A DNA stretch of 14,974 bases from an uncultured Oscillibacter sp. (GTDB taxonomy: Bacteria > Bacillota > Clostridia > Oscillospirales > Oscillospiraceae), in assembly GCA_910576845.1 (NCBI GenBank), contig CAJTJA010000057.1, forward strand, positions 1-14,974, in the 5' to 3' direction. Below are positions 1 to 6,452 of the stretch, piece by piece (the first letter of the stretch is position 1; each line of letters begins with the position of its first letter). The notes below the pieces were generated by a model. The model saw nothing but the letters and a program-made list of their open reading frames with translations. It did not search any database and had not been told where the DNA came from. The position numbers and the translations under genes are program-made.

Positions 1-597
1 GCCCCCGCCAAGTTTGACGAGACGGTGGAAATCCACATCAAGCTGGGCGTGGACTCCCGTCACGCCGACCAGCAGGTCCGCGGCGCCATTGTTCTGCCCC
101 ACGGCACCGGCAAGACCGTCCGGGTGCTGGTCTTCGCCAAAGGCGACAAGGCCGAGGCTGCCAAGGCTGCCGGCGCGGACTATGTGGGCGAAATGGACCT
201 GGTGGAAAAGATCCAAAAGGAAAACTGGTTTGAGTTTGACGTGGTGGTTGCCAGCCCTGACATGATGGGCGTGGTGGGCCGTCTCGGTAAGGTTCTGGGT
301 CCCAAGGGTCTGATGCCCTCTCCTAAGGCTGGTACCGTAACTCCGGACGTTGCCAAGGCCGTGCAGGAGGTAAAAGCCGGCAAGATCGAATATCGTCTGG
401 ATAAAACGAACATCATCCACTGCCCTATCGGCAAGGTCTCTTTCGGCCCCGAAAAGCTGGCGGAGAACTACAATACTCTGATGGGCGCCATTGTGAAGGC
501 CAAGCCCGCCGCGGCGAAAGGACAATATATCCGCAGCTGCGTCGCAGCCGCCACTATGGGCCCGGGTGTGCGCATGAATACCGCTAAACTGGTTTAA
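1..597 (+). CDS. rplA: 50S ribosomal protein L1 (5' end cut off by the window)
   Basis: Ribosomal protein L1 binds 23S rRNA, forms the L1 stalk of the large subunit, and in many bacteria represses its own operon mRNA. The frame is open from base 1 and ends at TAA 595-597, giving 198 codons. L1 is usually about 230 residues, so roughly 30 N-terminal residues lie outside the window. The L1 signature is clear: a segment reading GKVLGPKGLMPSPKAGTVTP in the middle, then the KAGKIEYRLDK and IIHCPIGK segments. The GTG at 25 is internal and not the start. A perfect hairpin terminator follows directly. The usual downstream partners rplJ and rplL do not follow. Identity is very secure. Confidence 0.97.
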   Translation, partial: APAKFDETVEIHIKLGVDSRHADQQVRGAIVLPHGTGKTVRVLVFAKGDKAEAAKAAGADYVGEMDLVEKIQKENWFEFDVVVASPDMMGVVGRLGKVLGPKGLMPSPKAGTVTPDVAKAVQEVKAGKIEYRLDKTNIIHCPIGKVSFGPEKLAENYNTLMGAIVKAKPAAAKGQYIRSCVAAATMGPGVRMNTAKLV

Positions 598-605
598 ACG
601 TTAAG

Positions 606-629
606 GGGGGGACATATGTCCCCCCTTTT
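606..629 (+). terminator. Rho-independent terminator after rplA
   Basis: Six G (606-611) pair with six C (620-625) around the self-complementary octamer ACATATGT, followed by TTTT at 626-629. The whole stem is a perfect palindrome. It starts 9 bases after the rplA stop codon and closes the ribosomal transcript here. Confidence 0.75.
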
Positions 630-1100
630 GATTTCTCTTGTTCTATTGCGGGACCGAAACCCGGACGACGGTACAGTTTCTCTACTGAACAGTTTCCTGA
701 TACCAGCACCCCTTGTCAGTAGTGAGCGTATCCCCAGAATACATAACCTGCGGAATTTTCATGACGCGCACCTCGTCACGAAAATACTTTAGCTTTGTTC
801 CTCCATCTCCAACAGAAAAACCGGGAACTTTTGGTTTTTGCCCCTCCCTTTTGTTAATGAAGAAAAATGCTGTAAACTTTTAAGCGAGACCCTTCCACCT
901 AGAGAAAAGCGTCTTTATAGCCGAGACATGAAGCACGTTTATTCAGGAGAATAGCACCGGAGGCCAGCATTTATTGACTATGCGGTCAGTGCCATACCGG
1001 ACTTCGTCTCCGGGAGCGCACCTCCGGCGAATAAATGTGAGTTGCCGGAGCTGACAAAACGCTCATGCCGGAACTTATCCTGAACAAAACCGCAATAAAA
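630..1100. other. 471-bp unassigned region with inverted repeats between rplA and bioY
   Basis: I find no complete gene, tRNA or recognised riboswitch here. Three things stand out. (1) A nested inverted repeat lies at 934-1039, listed separately. (2) A hairpin at 755-785 has 12-bp arms; it pairs fully only as a minus-strand RNA, where one pair is G-U. (3) A 65-codon minus-strand frame (879 down to 685, stop 682-684) is stop-free and has protein-like composition, but it has no start codon near its 5' end. The region is AT-richer and less codon-like than its neighbours. It may be a gene remnant, a structured RNA or the site of an old rearrangement. No clear terminator for bioY is seen in it. 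Confidence 0.5.
934..1039. repeat. Nested inverted repeat, possible structured RNA or small palindromic element
   Basis: The outer arms 934-944 and 1029-1039 pair over 11 bases (one G-U if read as plus-strand RNA). Inside them CCGGAGG (957-963) pairs perfectly with CCTCCGG (1021-1027). The interior holds two smaller hairpins: TGAC 975-978 with GTCA 985-988, and CCGGA 997-1001 with TCCGG 1009-1013. Together they make a multibranch fold about 106 bases long. No known RNA family is recognised. The alternatives are a short palindromic mobile element or chance; the length of the outer and second arms argues somewhat against chance. Confidence 0.45.
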
Positions 1101-1661
1101 TCAACGGACATACTTTCTCATCCGCTGGGACAACAGGACAGCTATGGCCAATTTTATCATATCCGGGATAATAAAAGGAAACACGCAGTAACCCAAGGCA
1201 GTCATCAAACCCATGGGACTTCCCGTCATGGCGTATAAAATCAAATACCAGGCTGTGCCGAAAACATAGCATATAACCATCCCAGCTACCCCGGCAGCGA
1301 TCTTTACCGGCAGACTTTCTCCAAGATTGGCTGTTATCAGCCAATAGAGCAGCGCTGTAAAAAAGAAACCCAAGATGTAACCTCCGGTAGTCCCCAGCAG
1401 TACCCCCAGGCCGCCCCGGAAATTGCTGAATACCGGCACACCCACAGCCGCAAGCAGAAGATAGGCAATGACAGCATAGGTTCCTCTCTTTCCTCCAAGG
1501 GTCAGCATAGCCGCAAAAATAGCAAATGTCTGCATAGTAAATTGGACAAAAGGTGCCGGGACAGGAACCGATATCCAGGCGCAAACCGCCATTAGTCCGG
1601 TAAAAAGTGCAATCAGAGCCAAATCCCGTGTTTGAAGGCCCCGTACAGTTTGTTCATTCAT
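1101..1661 (-). CDS. bioY: BioY, substrate-binding component of the ECF biotin transporter
   Basis: BioY is the membrane S-component that captures biotin and docks on the shared EcfT-EcfA energy-coupling module to import it. The 186-residue product is almost entirely hydrophobic, with about six membrane segments. It carries the family's glycine-rich stretch (SNFRGGLGVLLGTTGGYILG, around residues 79-98). The start is ATG 1659-1661, chosen because AAAGGAGG lies at 1670-1677 with ideal spacing. A longer reading that begins upstream at 1721 would pass through this site and through the promoter, so it is rejected. A -10/-35 promoter and a BirA-like operator lie just upstream, so expression should be repressed by biotinyl-BirA when biotin is plentiful. 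No biotin synthesis genes adjoin it, consistent with salvage. Confidence 0.93.
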   Translation of the reverse strand: MNEQTVRGLQTRDLALIALFTGLMAVCAWISVPVPAPFVQFTMQTFAIFAAMLTLGGKRGTYAVIAYLLLAAVGVPVFSNFRGGLGVLLGTTGGYILGFFFTALLYWLITANLGESLPVKIAAGVAGMVICYVFGTAWYLILYAMTGSPMGLMTALGYCVFPFIIPDMIKLAIAVLLSQRMRKYVR

Positions 1662-1692
1662 AAAAATATCCTCCTTTGAATTCCTGCAAATG

Positions 1693-1721
1693 AGCATAGC
1701 GTATTTTCTCCAGATTGTCAA
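1693..1721 (-). promoter_or_regulatory. Vegetative promoter of bioY
   Basis: On the minus strand a perfect -35 TTGACA (1716-1721) is separated by 17 bases from a -10 TATGCT (1693-1698). This places the transcript start about 25 bases upstream of the bioY ATG. The -35 lies inside the BirA-like operator. Confidence 0.65.
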
Positions 1722-1746
1722 CTATATTTTTATAATTGGTTTACAA
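1715..1746. promoter_or_regulatory. BirA-type biotin operator upstream of bioY
   Basis: The half-sites TTGTCAACTA (1715-1724) and TGGTTTACAA (1737-1746) are inverted copies matching at 8 of 10 positions, with a 12-base AT-rich spacer. This fits the known Firmicute BirA site, in which TTGTnAAC and GTTnACAA halves flank a spacer. It overlaps the bioY -35 box, so bound biotinyl-BirA would block RNA polymerase. The assignment is inferred from motif and gene context. Confidence 0.72.
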
Positions 1747-1750
1747 CCGT

Positions 1751-1785
1751 AAAAAGACAACGGGAAGCGGATTATCCGCTTCCCG
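1751..1785 (-). terminator. Rho-independent terminator after the uracil-DNA glycosylase gene
   Basis: An 11-bp perfect stem (1761-1771 with 1775-1785) closes on a three-base loop. Read on the minus strand it is followed by TTGTCTTTTT. It lies 18 bases past the glycosylase stop codon and insulates bioY from it. Confidence 0.85.
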
Positions 1786-1803
1786 CTAACTATATAAAAT
1801 ATT

Positions 1804-2373
1804 TTAAATCTCTGTATGCTCACACAGCTCCCGGGCCTTAGCCTGAATGGCTTTTAAATCCTCAAAAGTGGCAGGGCGCTTATGAACATCCCGCAGCAGC
1901 GCTGCCGGATGATAGATGGCAGTCATCTGCACACCGTCCCGCTCAAACCACTGCCCATGCTCCTGGGTAATGCGGAAGTTATCTTTGATAATGGCTTTTG
2001 CCGCAACACGGCCAAGGCATACAATAATCTTAGGGCGCAGTAAAGCTGCCTGGCGGCGAAGCCAATCAATACAGGCATCCTGTTCCACATTGAGCGGGTC
2101 CCGATTCTGAGGCGGGCGGCATTTGACAATATTAGCGATGTATACCTTTGTCCGGTCTAAGTTCACCATCTCCAACATTTCATCGAGCAGCTTTCCTGCC
2201 CGGCCAACAAAGGGTTTCCCCTGTTCATCCTCATGCTGTCCAGGGCCCTCGCCGATAAGCAGAATCTCAGCACTCCGAGCGCCGTCTCCAAAAACCACAT
2301 TATGTCTGGTCTCTGCAAGGGAACAGCTCCTGCAGGACAAGCACTCTTCTTTCAAGCTTTCCCACGTATCCAT
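1804..2373 (-). CDS. Family 4 uracil-DNA glycosylase (iron-sulfur type)
   Basis: This enzyme removes uracil from DNA to start base-excision repair. The 189-residue protein has the full family 4 pattern: four cysteines placed to bind a 4Fe-4S cluster (C14, C17, C85, C101; C11 is extra), the motif GEGPGQHED at 41-49 forming the uracil pocket and catalytic loop, and HPAAL at 155-159 for the DNA-intercalating loop. Length is normal for the family. The start ATG 2371-2373 has GGAGG 9-10 bases upstream. The gene has its own terminator and runs divergently from the CmpB-like gene, so it is probably monocistronic. It is distinct from the Ung (family 1) enzymes, which lack the iron-sulfur cluster. Confidence 0.93.
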   Translation of the reverse strand: MDTWESLKEECLSCRSCSLAETRHNVVFGDGARSAEILLIGEGPGQHEDEQGKPFVGRAGKLLDEMLEMVNLDRTKVYIANIVKCRPPQNRDPLNVEQDACIDWLRRQAALLRPKIIVCLGRVAAKAIIKDNFRITQEHGQWFERDGVQMTAIYHPAALLRDVHKRPATFEDLKAIQAKARELCEHTEI

Positions 2374-2558
2374 CCAAAATATCCTCCTGCATTTATGTCT
2401 TATTCATTTTTACGAAACAGGATAAAGCACTTTCGTCTAATTTGACTGCCAGACGGATGCAACAGACTAGCTTTATTATTTTATCATAAAAAAACTGTCT
2501 GCGCAAGAGAAGGATACCGTTCTGCGCTCTGGAGAGACTAAACCTGAGGTGATTAAAC

Positions 2559-3077
2559 ATGGCTTCCTGGCTCTGGTATTTTTGGATTTACAGCTTTCTT
2601 GGCTGGCTGGTGGAACTAGCTTTCGCTGCCGTCTCACGGTCAGAAGAACGGCGCCGCCGCTGTCTGCTATTTCTGCCGCTGTGCCCAGTCTACGGTTTTG
2701 GAATGCTGGCAGTATTGGCTCTGCCGCCTATGGGTTGGACAAAACTGGTAATTCTAGGCGGGCTGGTTTCCACAGCGGTGGAATATGCTTACCACTTTTG
2801 CGGTGAGCGCTTTCTCGGTGTTCGTTTCTGGGATTACACGCAGGTTTCAGGCAACCTGGGCGGCAGGGTTTGTCTCCCCTTTTCCCTCGCTTGGGGCTTT
2901 CTGGTATGGATAGCGGTTCAATTTGTCCAGCCGGCAGCAGAAACGATGGCGGCAACAGTTTCTCCGGCTGTTACCTACGCCTGCCTGCTGATTTTTACCG
3001 CCGATACAGTTTGTTCCATTTGGTTTCTCCGAGCTACGGGAGACTTGGCGGAACTGCGGGCGGCAGGGCTCCTTTAA
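2559..3077 (+). CDS. Putative ABC-transporter type IV / CmpB-like membrane protein (PF06541)
   Basis: The 172-residue protein has about four to five membrane segments and no recognisable catalytic site. It matches the pattern I know for the PF06541 family: an N-terminal YSFLGWLVE segment, a conserved LCPVYGFG at about 41-48, a middle EYAYHF segment, then FWDYTQVSGNLGGRVCLPFS at about 89-108. The family is called a putative ABC-transporter permease, but its molecular role is unproven. The start ATG 2559 is preceded by TGAGGTG. The end is only 4 bases from the stop codon of the convergent nucleosidase gene, leaving no room for a terminator between them. The upstream 185 bp are AT-rich without a promoter I would defend. 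Confidence 0.75.
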   Translation: MASWLWYFWIYSFLGWLVELAFAAVSRSEERRRRCLLFLPLCPVYGFGMLAVLALPPMGWTKLVILGGLVSTAVEYAYHFCGERFLGVRFWDYTQVSGNLGGRVCLPFSLAWGFLVWIAVQFVQPAAETMAATVSPAVTYACLLIFTADTVCSIWFLRATGDLAELRAAGLL

Positions 3078-3081
3078 AATT

Positions 3082-3765
3082 TCATATCCACTCCCGCAGC
3101 AGCCCCATTGTAACTTCCGCCGCAATCTCAGAGGCTCTCTCGCAGTTCTTCTCAAAAGCGGCCTCCCCGTCGTCTCCGCCTGTATCCGTAATACTCCTCA
3201 CAGCCAGAAAAGGAACGCCGTTGACATAGCAGACATGAGCGGCGGCAGCCGTCTCCATATCCACAGCCAAGGAAGAATATGCTCTCCTGATTCGATCCCG
3301 GTCTTCATTTTCGATAAACCGTTCCCCTGTTGCAATCGTTCCAAACAGAACCGGGTACTTCGAAGTCTCTGCGTATTTTCTGCCCTTAGAGAGCAATTCT
3401 CCGTCGGATGGAAAAGAGGACGACGGCATCCAAGGATGAAATTCCGTCAAAATATCCCCCGCTGTGTCATGATAGACTGAACGTTCTGCAATAATCGTGT
3501 CAAAGAGCCTGACATTTGGATCGATGCCTCCCGCCGTCCCGGCGTTAATCACTGCGTCTACGGAAAAGTCCTCAATCAACAGCTCTGCCGCTATAGCGGC
3601 GTTTACCTTGCATACACCGCTGTATACTGCAACGACAGGTATTTGATAAATTGTTCCCTCATAAAATCTCAGCATAGCCTTTTCTCTGATTTGACATACC
3701 CTCATACATTTCAAAAAAGGCGTCAGCTCCGTATCGCTGGCACATAAAATCCCTATTCTTTTCAC
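3082..3765 (-). CDS. mtnN: 5'-methylthioadenosine / S-adenosylhomocysteine nucleosidase
   Basis: The enzyme cleaves methylthioadenosine and S-adenosylhomocysteine to adenine and the thioribose sugar, removing by-products that inhibit methyltransferases and polyamine synthesis. The 227 residues show the nucleoside phosphorylase fold: E13 near the N-terminus, NAGTAGG at 74-80, the GERFI segment at 147-151, E171 in VDMETAA and D194 in SITDTG. These match the catalytic Glu/Glu/Asp of the family. The N-terminal CASDTE differs from the common GAMxEE. Translation starts at GTG 3763-3765. The Shine-Dalgarno AAGGAG (3776-3781) overlaps the stop codon of the upstream methyltransferase gene 15 bases away, so the two are probably co-transcribed and translationally coupled. 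Confidence 0.9.
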   Translation of the reverse strand: MKRIGILCASDTELTPFLKCMRVCQIREKAMLRFYEGTIYQIPVVAVYSGVCKVNAAIAAELLIEDFSVDAVINAGTAGGIDPNVRLFDTIIAERSVYHDTAGDILTEFHPWMPSSSFPSDGELLSKGRKYAETSKYPVLFGTIATGERFIENEDRDRIRRAYSSLAVDMETAAAAHVCYVNGVPFLAVRSITDTGGDDGEAAFEKNCERASEIAAEVTMGLLREWI

Positions 3766-3780
3766 GAAAGCGATACTCCT

Positions 3781-5010
3781 TTACACAACTTGAAACAAAT
3801 AGAATTTTAAGTAATTTGTTTCTTCTGCGCCCCATAAAATAGGGTGGTCACAGCTCTGCTGCCGGGCCTCGATCTGCCGAAGGCGGACATCCGCATCTCT
3901 GGCCGCGGACTGAAGCATAGCAGCAAACTTTGCTTCCTCCGCAAAGTGAGAGCAGGAACAGGTGGCCAGGTATCCGCCTCTTGGAAGCAGCTTCATGGCC
4001 CGATAATTGATTTCTTTATAACCAGACATGGCATTTACCGCTGTTTTCCGGGACTTGGTAAAGGCCGGAGGATCTAAAATGATAAAATCATATTCCTGTG
4101 GCTTTTTTTCTAAGGCCGGAAGCAGCTCAAAAATGTTGGCAGTCACACAGTCTACTACTTCGCTGAGGCCGTTTCTCTCCGCATTGGCCCGGGCCATCTC
4201 CACGGCAGAAGACGATACATCCACGGCAGTAACCCGTTTTGCCCCACCCAGGGCGGCGTTCAAGGCGAAAGAACCGGTATGGGTGAAGCAGTCCAGCACG
4301 GTCCTTCCTCTCGCCAGCCGGGCTACCGCCTGGCGGTTATATTTCTGATCCAGGAAAAAGCCGGTTTTTTGTCCGTTTTCTACATCCACCAAATACTTGA
4401 TCCCGTTTTCTTCAATTTCTGTCACCGGAGATTCCGGAACGGCTTCCCCCTGCAAGGGGAACCAGCCCTTATATTGTGGCAAACCCTCTTTGTCCCGGAG
4501 AGCAGCGTCATTCCGTTCATAGACGCCGCGGATATTTTGCCCATCTTCCCGCAGAATGCGGACCAGCAGCGGAAGCAGCAGTCCCTTAACCTGTTCCATA
4601 CCCGCTGACAGCACCTGAACGCTGAGCAGATCGTGAAATTTATCTACTGTTAACCCTGGAAACATGTCTGCTTCTCCAAAAATAATCCGGCAGGCATCCA
4701 GATCCGGCGGGGCCATAACGGTCTTTCGATACTCCCAGGCCCAGCGAAGCTTCCGTTCCCAAAAGGCAGAGTCGAAACGGTCGTTTGCATTACGGGAAAT
4801 CAGCCGAATTCGGATTTTTGACTTCTCCGACAAAAAGCCGGTGCCAAGGTAAGCGCCTTTTCTGCTCCTCACATCCATCAAGCCGCCGTTCTCCTGACTT
4901 CCGTCCATAGATAGGATTTCAGTGTCATAAATCCAGGGATGTCCACGAAGAATGGTGGACTCAGCCTTTCCGGTAACGGTAACACTCGGGTAAATACGCT
5001 CTGTTCTCAT
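3781..5010 (-). CDS. Class I SAM-dependent rRNA methyltransferase, RlmI family (PUA + methyltransferase)
   Basis: RlmI-type enzymes make 5-methylcytosine in 23S rRNA. The 409-residue protein starts with a PUA RNA-binding domain (about 1-75), continues through a linker domain, and has the RlmI-type DQKYNR at 221-226, SAM-binding motif DCFTHTGSF at 240-248, motif IV DPPAF at 313-317 and motif VI CSCSH at 351-355, which carries the likely catalytic cysteine. Length is typical (about 395-410). The start ATG 5008-5010 is preceded by GGAGGG. The mtnN gene follows at 15 bases, so the SAH produced by methylation would be degraded by its operon partner. The family is secure. The exact target base is not, because RlmI, RlmK-like and YwbD-like members are hard to tell apart by eye. 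Confidence 0.88.
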   Translation of the reverse strand: MRTERIYPSVTVTGKAESTILRGHPWIYDTEILSMDGSQENGGLMDVRSRKGAYLGTGFLSEKSKIRIRLISRNANDRFDSAFWERKLRWAWEYRKTVMAPPDLDACRIIFGEADMFPGLTVDKFHDLLSVQVLSAGMEQVKGLLLPLLVRILREDGQNIRGVYERNDAALRDKEGLPQYKGWFPLQGEAVPESPVTEIEENGIKYLVDVENGQKTGFFLDQKYNRQAVARLARGRTVLDCFTHTGSFALNAALGGAKRVTAVDVSSSAVEMARANAERNGLSEVVDCVTANIFELLPALEKKPQEYDFIILDPPAFTKSRKTAVNAMSGYKEINYRAMKLLPRGGYLATCSCSHFAEEAKFAAMLQSAARDADVRLRQIEARQQSCDHPILWGAEETNYLKFYLFQVV

Positions 5011-5044
5011 GGAAAAGCCCTCCTATTGATATTTTTCTTTTCAC

Positions 5045-5053
5045 AATATAGCA
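5045..5053 (-). promoter_or_regulatory. Extended -10 promoter candidate for the methyltransferase-mtnN operon
   Basis: Read on the minus strand this is TGC followed by TATATT, an extended -10 box. It lies 35 bases upstream of the ATG, with only a weak -35 (TGGAAA) 17 bases further up. A plus-strand promoter for the divergent amidase may share the same 90-bp gap, but no well-spaced pair is visible. Confidence 0.35.
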
Positions 5054-5101
5054 CATATTCTCCTGAGTTTCCATAGGATTCAATAAGAAGGAGGAATTAC
5101 T

Positions 5102-5842
5102 ATGCCTACAATCTACTTGAGTCCGTCCACACAGGAATGGAATTCTTATGTTACCGGAAGCGGCTCCGAGGAATACAACATGAATCTGCTGGCGGATGCC
5201 CTGATCCCATATCTTCTGTCTAACGGCATTCAATACAAGCGGAATAAGCCCGAGATGACCGCCGGGTCCTCCATCCGGGAGGCCAACCGGGGTAATTATG
5301 ACCTTTACTTGGCCCTTCACTCCAACGGCGCACCGGAAGGACACTATGGAGAAGAGCGAGGAATCATCGCGTTCTATTATCCCGGCAGCCGCCAAGGTCA
5401 GCGCGCGGCAGAGCTCATTGCTCAGGAGCTGCGAAAAATCTACCCCCTGCCAAACAAAGTCACTACCCGTTCCACCACTACCTTGGGTGAGGTGGCTCAA
5501 TCCAACGCTCCGGCCGTATTGGTGGAGATTGGCTATCACGACAATTATTCTGACGCTGTCTGGCTGGAAGGACACTGGGACGCCATCGCCCAGCAGTTGG
5601 CCCGAGCTCTTACGGAGTTTTTCGGACTGCCCTTCATCTATCCAACAGACCCTGTAGACGGTAGAGTAACAGTCAACTACGGCACTCTAAACCTCAGAAG
5701 CTACCCTTCCCCCACTGGGACCATTATTGCCAATCTGCCAAACGGAGCTCCTGTCACCATTTACGGAGAGTGGCAGGGCTGGTATGTTGTTCATCATGGA
5801 GACCATGTCGGCTACGCAGCAGCCGCCTATATTGATACCTGA
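5102..5842 (+). CDS. N-acetylmuramoyl-L-alanine amidase-like protein with C-terminal SH3 domain
   Basis: The first 175 residues resemble the Amidase_3 fold that cuts the bond between muramic acid and the stem peptide. The zinc ligands Glu24 (in SEEYNMN) and His73 (in LALHSNG) and the catalytic Glu142 (in VLVEIGYHDN) are recognisable. The first zinc histidine, normally in a DPGHGG-type motif, is missing: the strand reads IYLSPSTQEWN with Gln11 near that position. Residues 185-246 form a bacterial SH3 domain (NLRSYPSPTG, GWYVV, GYAAAAYI). No signal peptide or membrane segment is present, so export would need lysis, a non-classical route or a spore-related role. The start ATG 5102 has AAGGAGG at an ideal distance. 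Cell-wall hydrolysis is likely but unproven given the altered site. Confidence 0.82.
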   Translation: MPTIYLSPSTQEWNSYVTGSGSEEYNMNLLADALIPYLLSNGIQYKRNKPEMTAGSSIREANRGNYDLYLALHSNGAPEGHYGEERGIIAFYYPGSRQGQRAAELIAQELRKIYPLPNKVTTRSTTTLGEVAQSNAPAVLVEIGYHDNYSDAVWLEGHWDAIAQQLARALTEFFGLPFIYPTDPVDGRVTVNYGTLNLRSYPSPTGTIIANLPNGAPVTIYGEWQGWYVVHHGDHVGYAAAAYIDT

Positions 5843-6106
5843 GCCTCGCTTAAAAAGCCGCAAAATATCCTAACAATTGATCTTTCAGTATCTCGGTATT
5901 AATTTTCAGTAAAATTTTTAAAATTTGCTTATGAGTAAATTTCTGTCATACAACTAAGCATTTGCCAGCAGCCGCCACTCTGCGGACATCGCAGTTCTCT
6001 GGGGAAAAGGCGCCATATGAAGAGCTGCTGTTTTATATGCGGACTGTCAATTTTCTCTTCCTGCCAAATTTTTCATGTAATCCTGCCGCCGGTTTGATGT
6101 TTTTGC
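5843..6106. other. AT-rich intergenic stretch upstream of the rny promoter
   Basis: There is no gene here. The first 100 bases are AT-rich. At 5966-5972 and 6024-6030 the arms CAGCAGC and GCTGCTG pair over 7 bp and are followed by TTTT. Enclosing about 50 bases, this could be a weak terminator for the amidase gene or a small fold. I see no other signal. Confidence 0.3.
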
Positions 6107-6135
6107 TTGACATCGGTCCAGTAAAAGTTTAAACT
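6107..6135 (+). promoter_or_regulatory. Promoter of the rny transcript
   Basis: A perfect -35 TTGACA (6107-6112), a 17-base spacer and a -10 TAAACT (6130-6135, 4 of 6 matches) predict transcription from about 6142. That is just where the folded leader begins and about 310 bases ahead of the rny start codon. Confidence 0.55.
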
Positions 6136-6140
6136 AAAGT

Positions 6141-6452
6141 CAGATTGCCGTCGGAAGGGCAAAGGGGTGCCCTCCGGTTGTTTTCTAAGACTGACCCTGT
6201 CTGACCGGGCCTGTTTTAGAAACTGGCAATATGCCCAACGGTAAACATCGTTCCGCCCTATGCAGACAGGTATCCCCTCATTCGGGATGCGGGCGGAGTA
6301 CAGGGAACCGTATGTCAGATAGCCGGCGGCGGCCATGCCGCTCCGCGGACATCCCATGCCCTCTGGAGGAATTTCCTCCGCCGTACGGGCGTGTTGACGG
6401 TTTTGAAACGGGTTCCGGACAATACCAAAATTGAATGGAGGAATCAGCAGCC
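6141..6452 (+). promoter_or_regulatory. Long structured 5' leader of rny with possible Shine-Dalgarno switch
   Basis: Near the predicted 5' end lies a clean three-way junction. The closing stem is ATTGCC (6144-6149) with GGCAAT (6225-6230). Arm 1 is 6152-6161 with 6168-6176, with one bulged A. Arm 2 is a 10-bp stem, 6182-6191 with 6213-6222. Further hairpins follow: CCGCCC 6253-6258 with GGGCGG 6291-6296, and GGAGGA 6365-6370 with TCCTCC 6374-6379. TTCCTCC (6373-6379) can pair either with the adjacent GGAGGAA (6365-6371) or with the identical GGAGGAA that holds the rny ribosome binding site (6437-6443). I recognise no known riboswitch consensus. A regulatory role is inferred; the pairings are directly visible. 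Confidence 0.5.

Noticed and set aside
1075..1584. 169-codon minus-strand frame overlapping bioY
   Set aside because: The bioY frame has the operator, promoter, ribosome binding site and family motifs; this is a shifted-frame shadow rich in Cys.
2381..2558. Promoters for the divergent glycosylase and CmpB-like genes
   Set aside because: The gap is AT-rich with several single -10-like or -35-like boxes, but no pair has acceptable spacing and match on both elements.
6141..6230. A known riboswitch (TPP, FMN, cobalamin, c-di-GMP, lysine) in the rny leader
   Set aside because: The three-way junction is real by pairing, but none of the conserved core sequences of these classes could be found.
6073..6357. 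94-codon minus-strand frame in the rny leader region
   Set aside because: No Shine-Dalgarno sequence and no recognisable similarity; it coincides with the folded leader.
6231..6434. 67-codon frame ending directly before ATG 6435, as a possible leader peptide for rny
   Set aside because: There is no ribosome binding site before its ATG, the composition is Arg/Pro/Ser/Cys-rich and unlike a real protein, and it lies across the stable leader hairpins.
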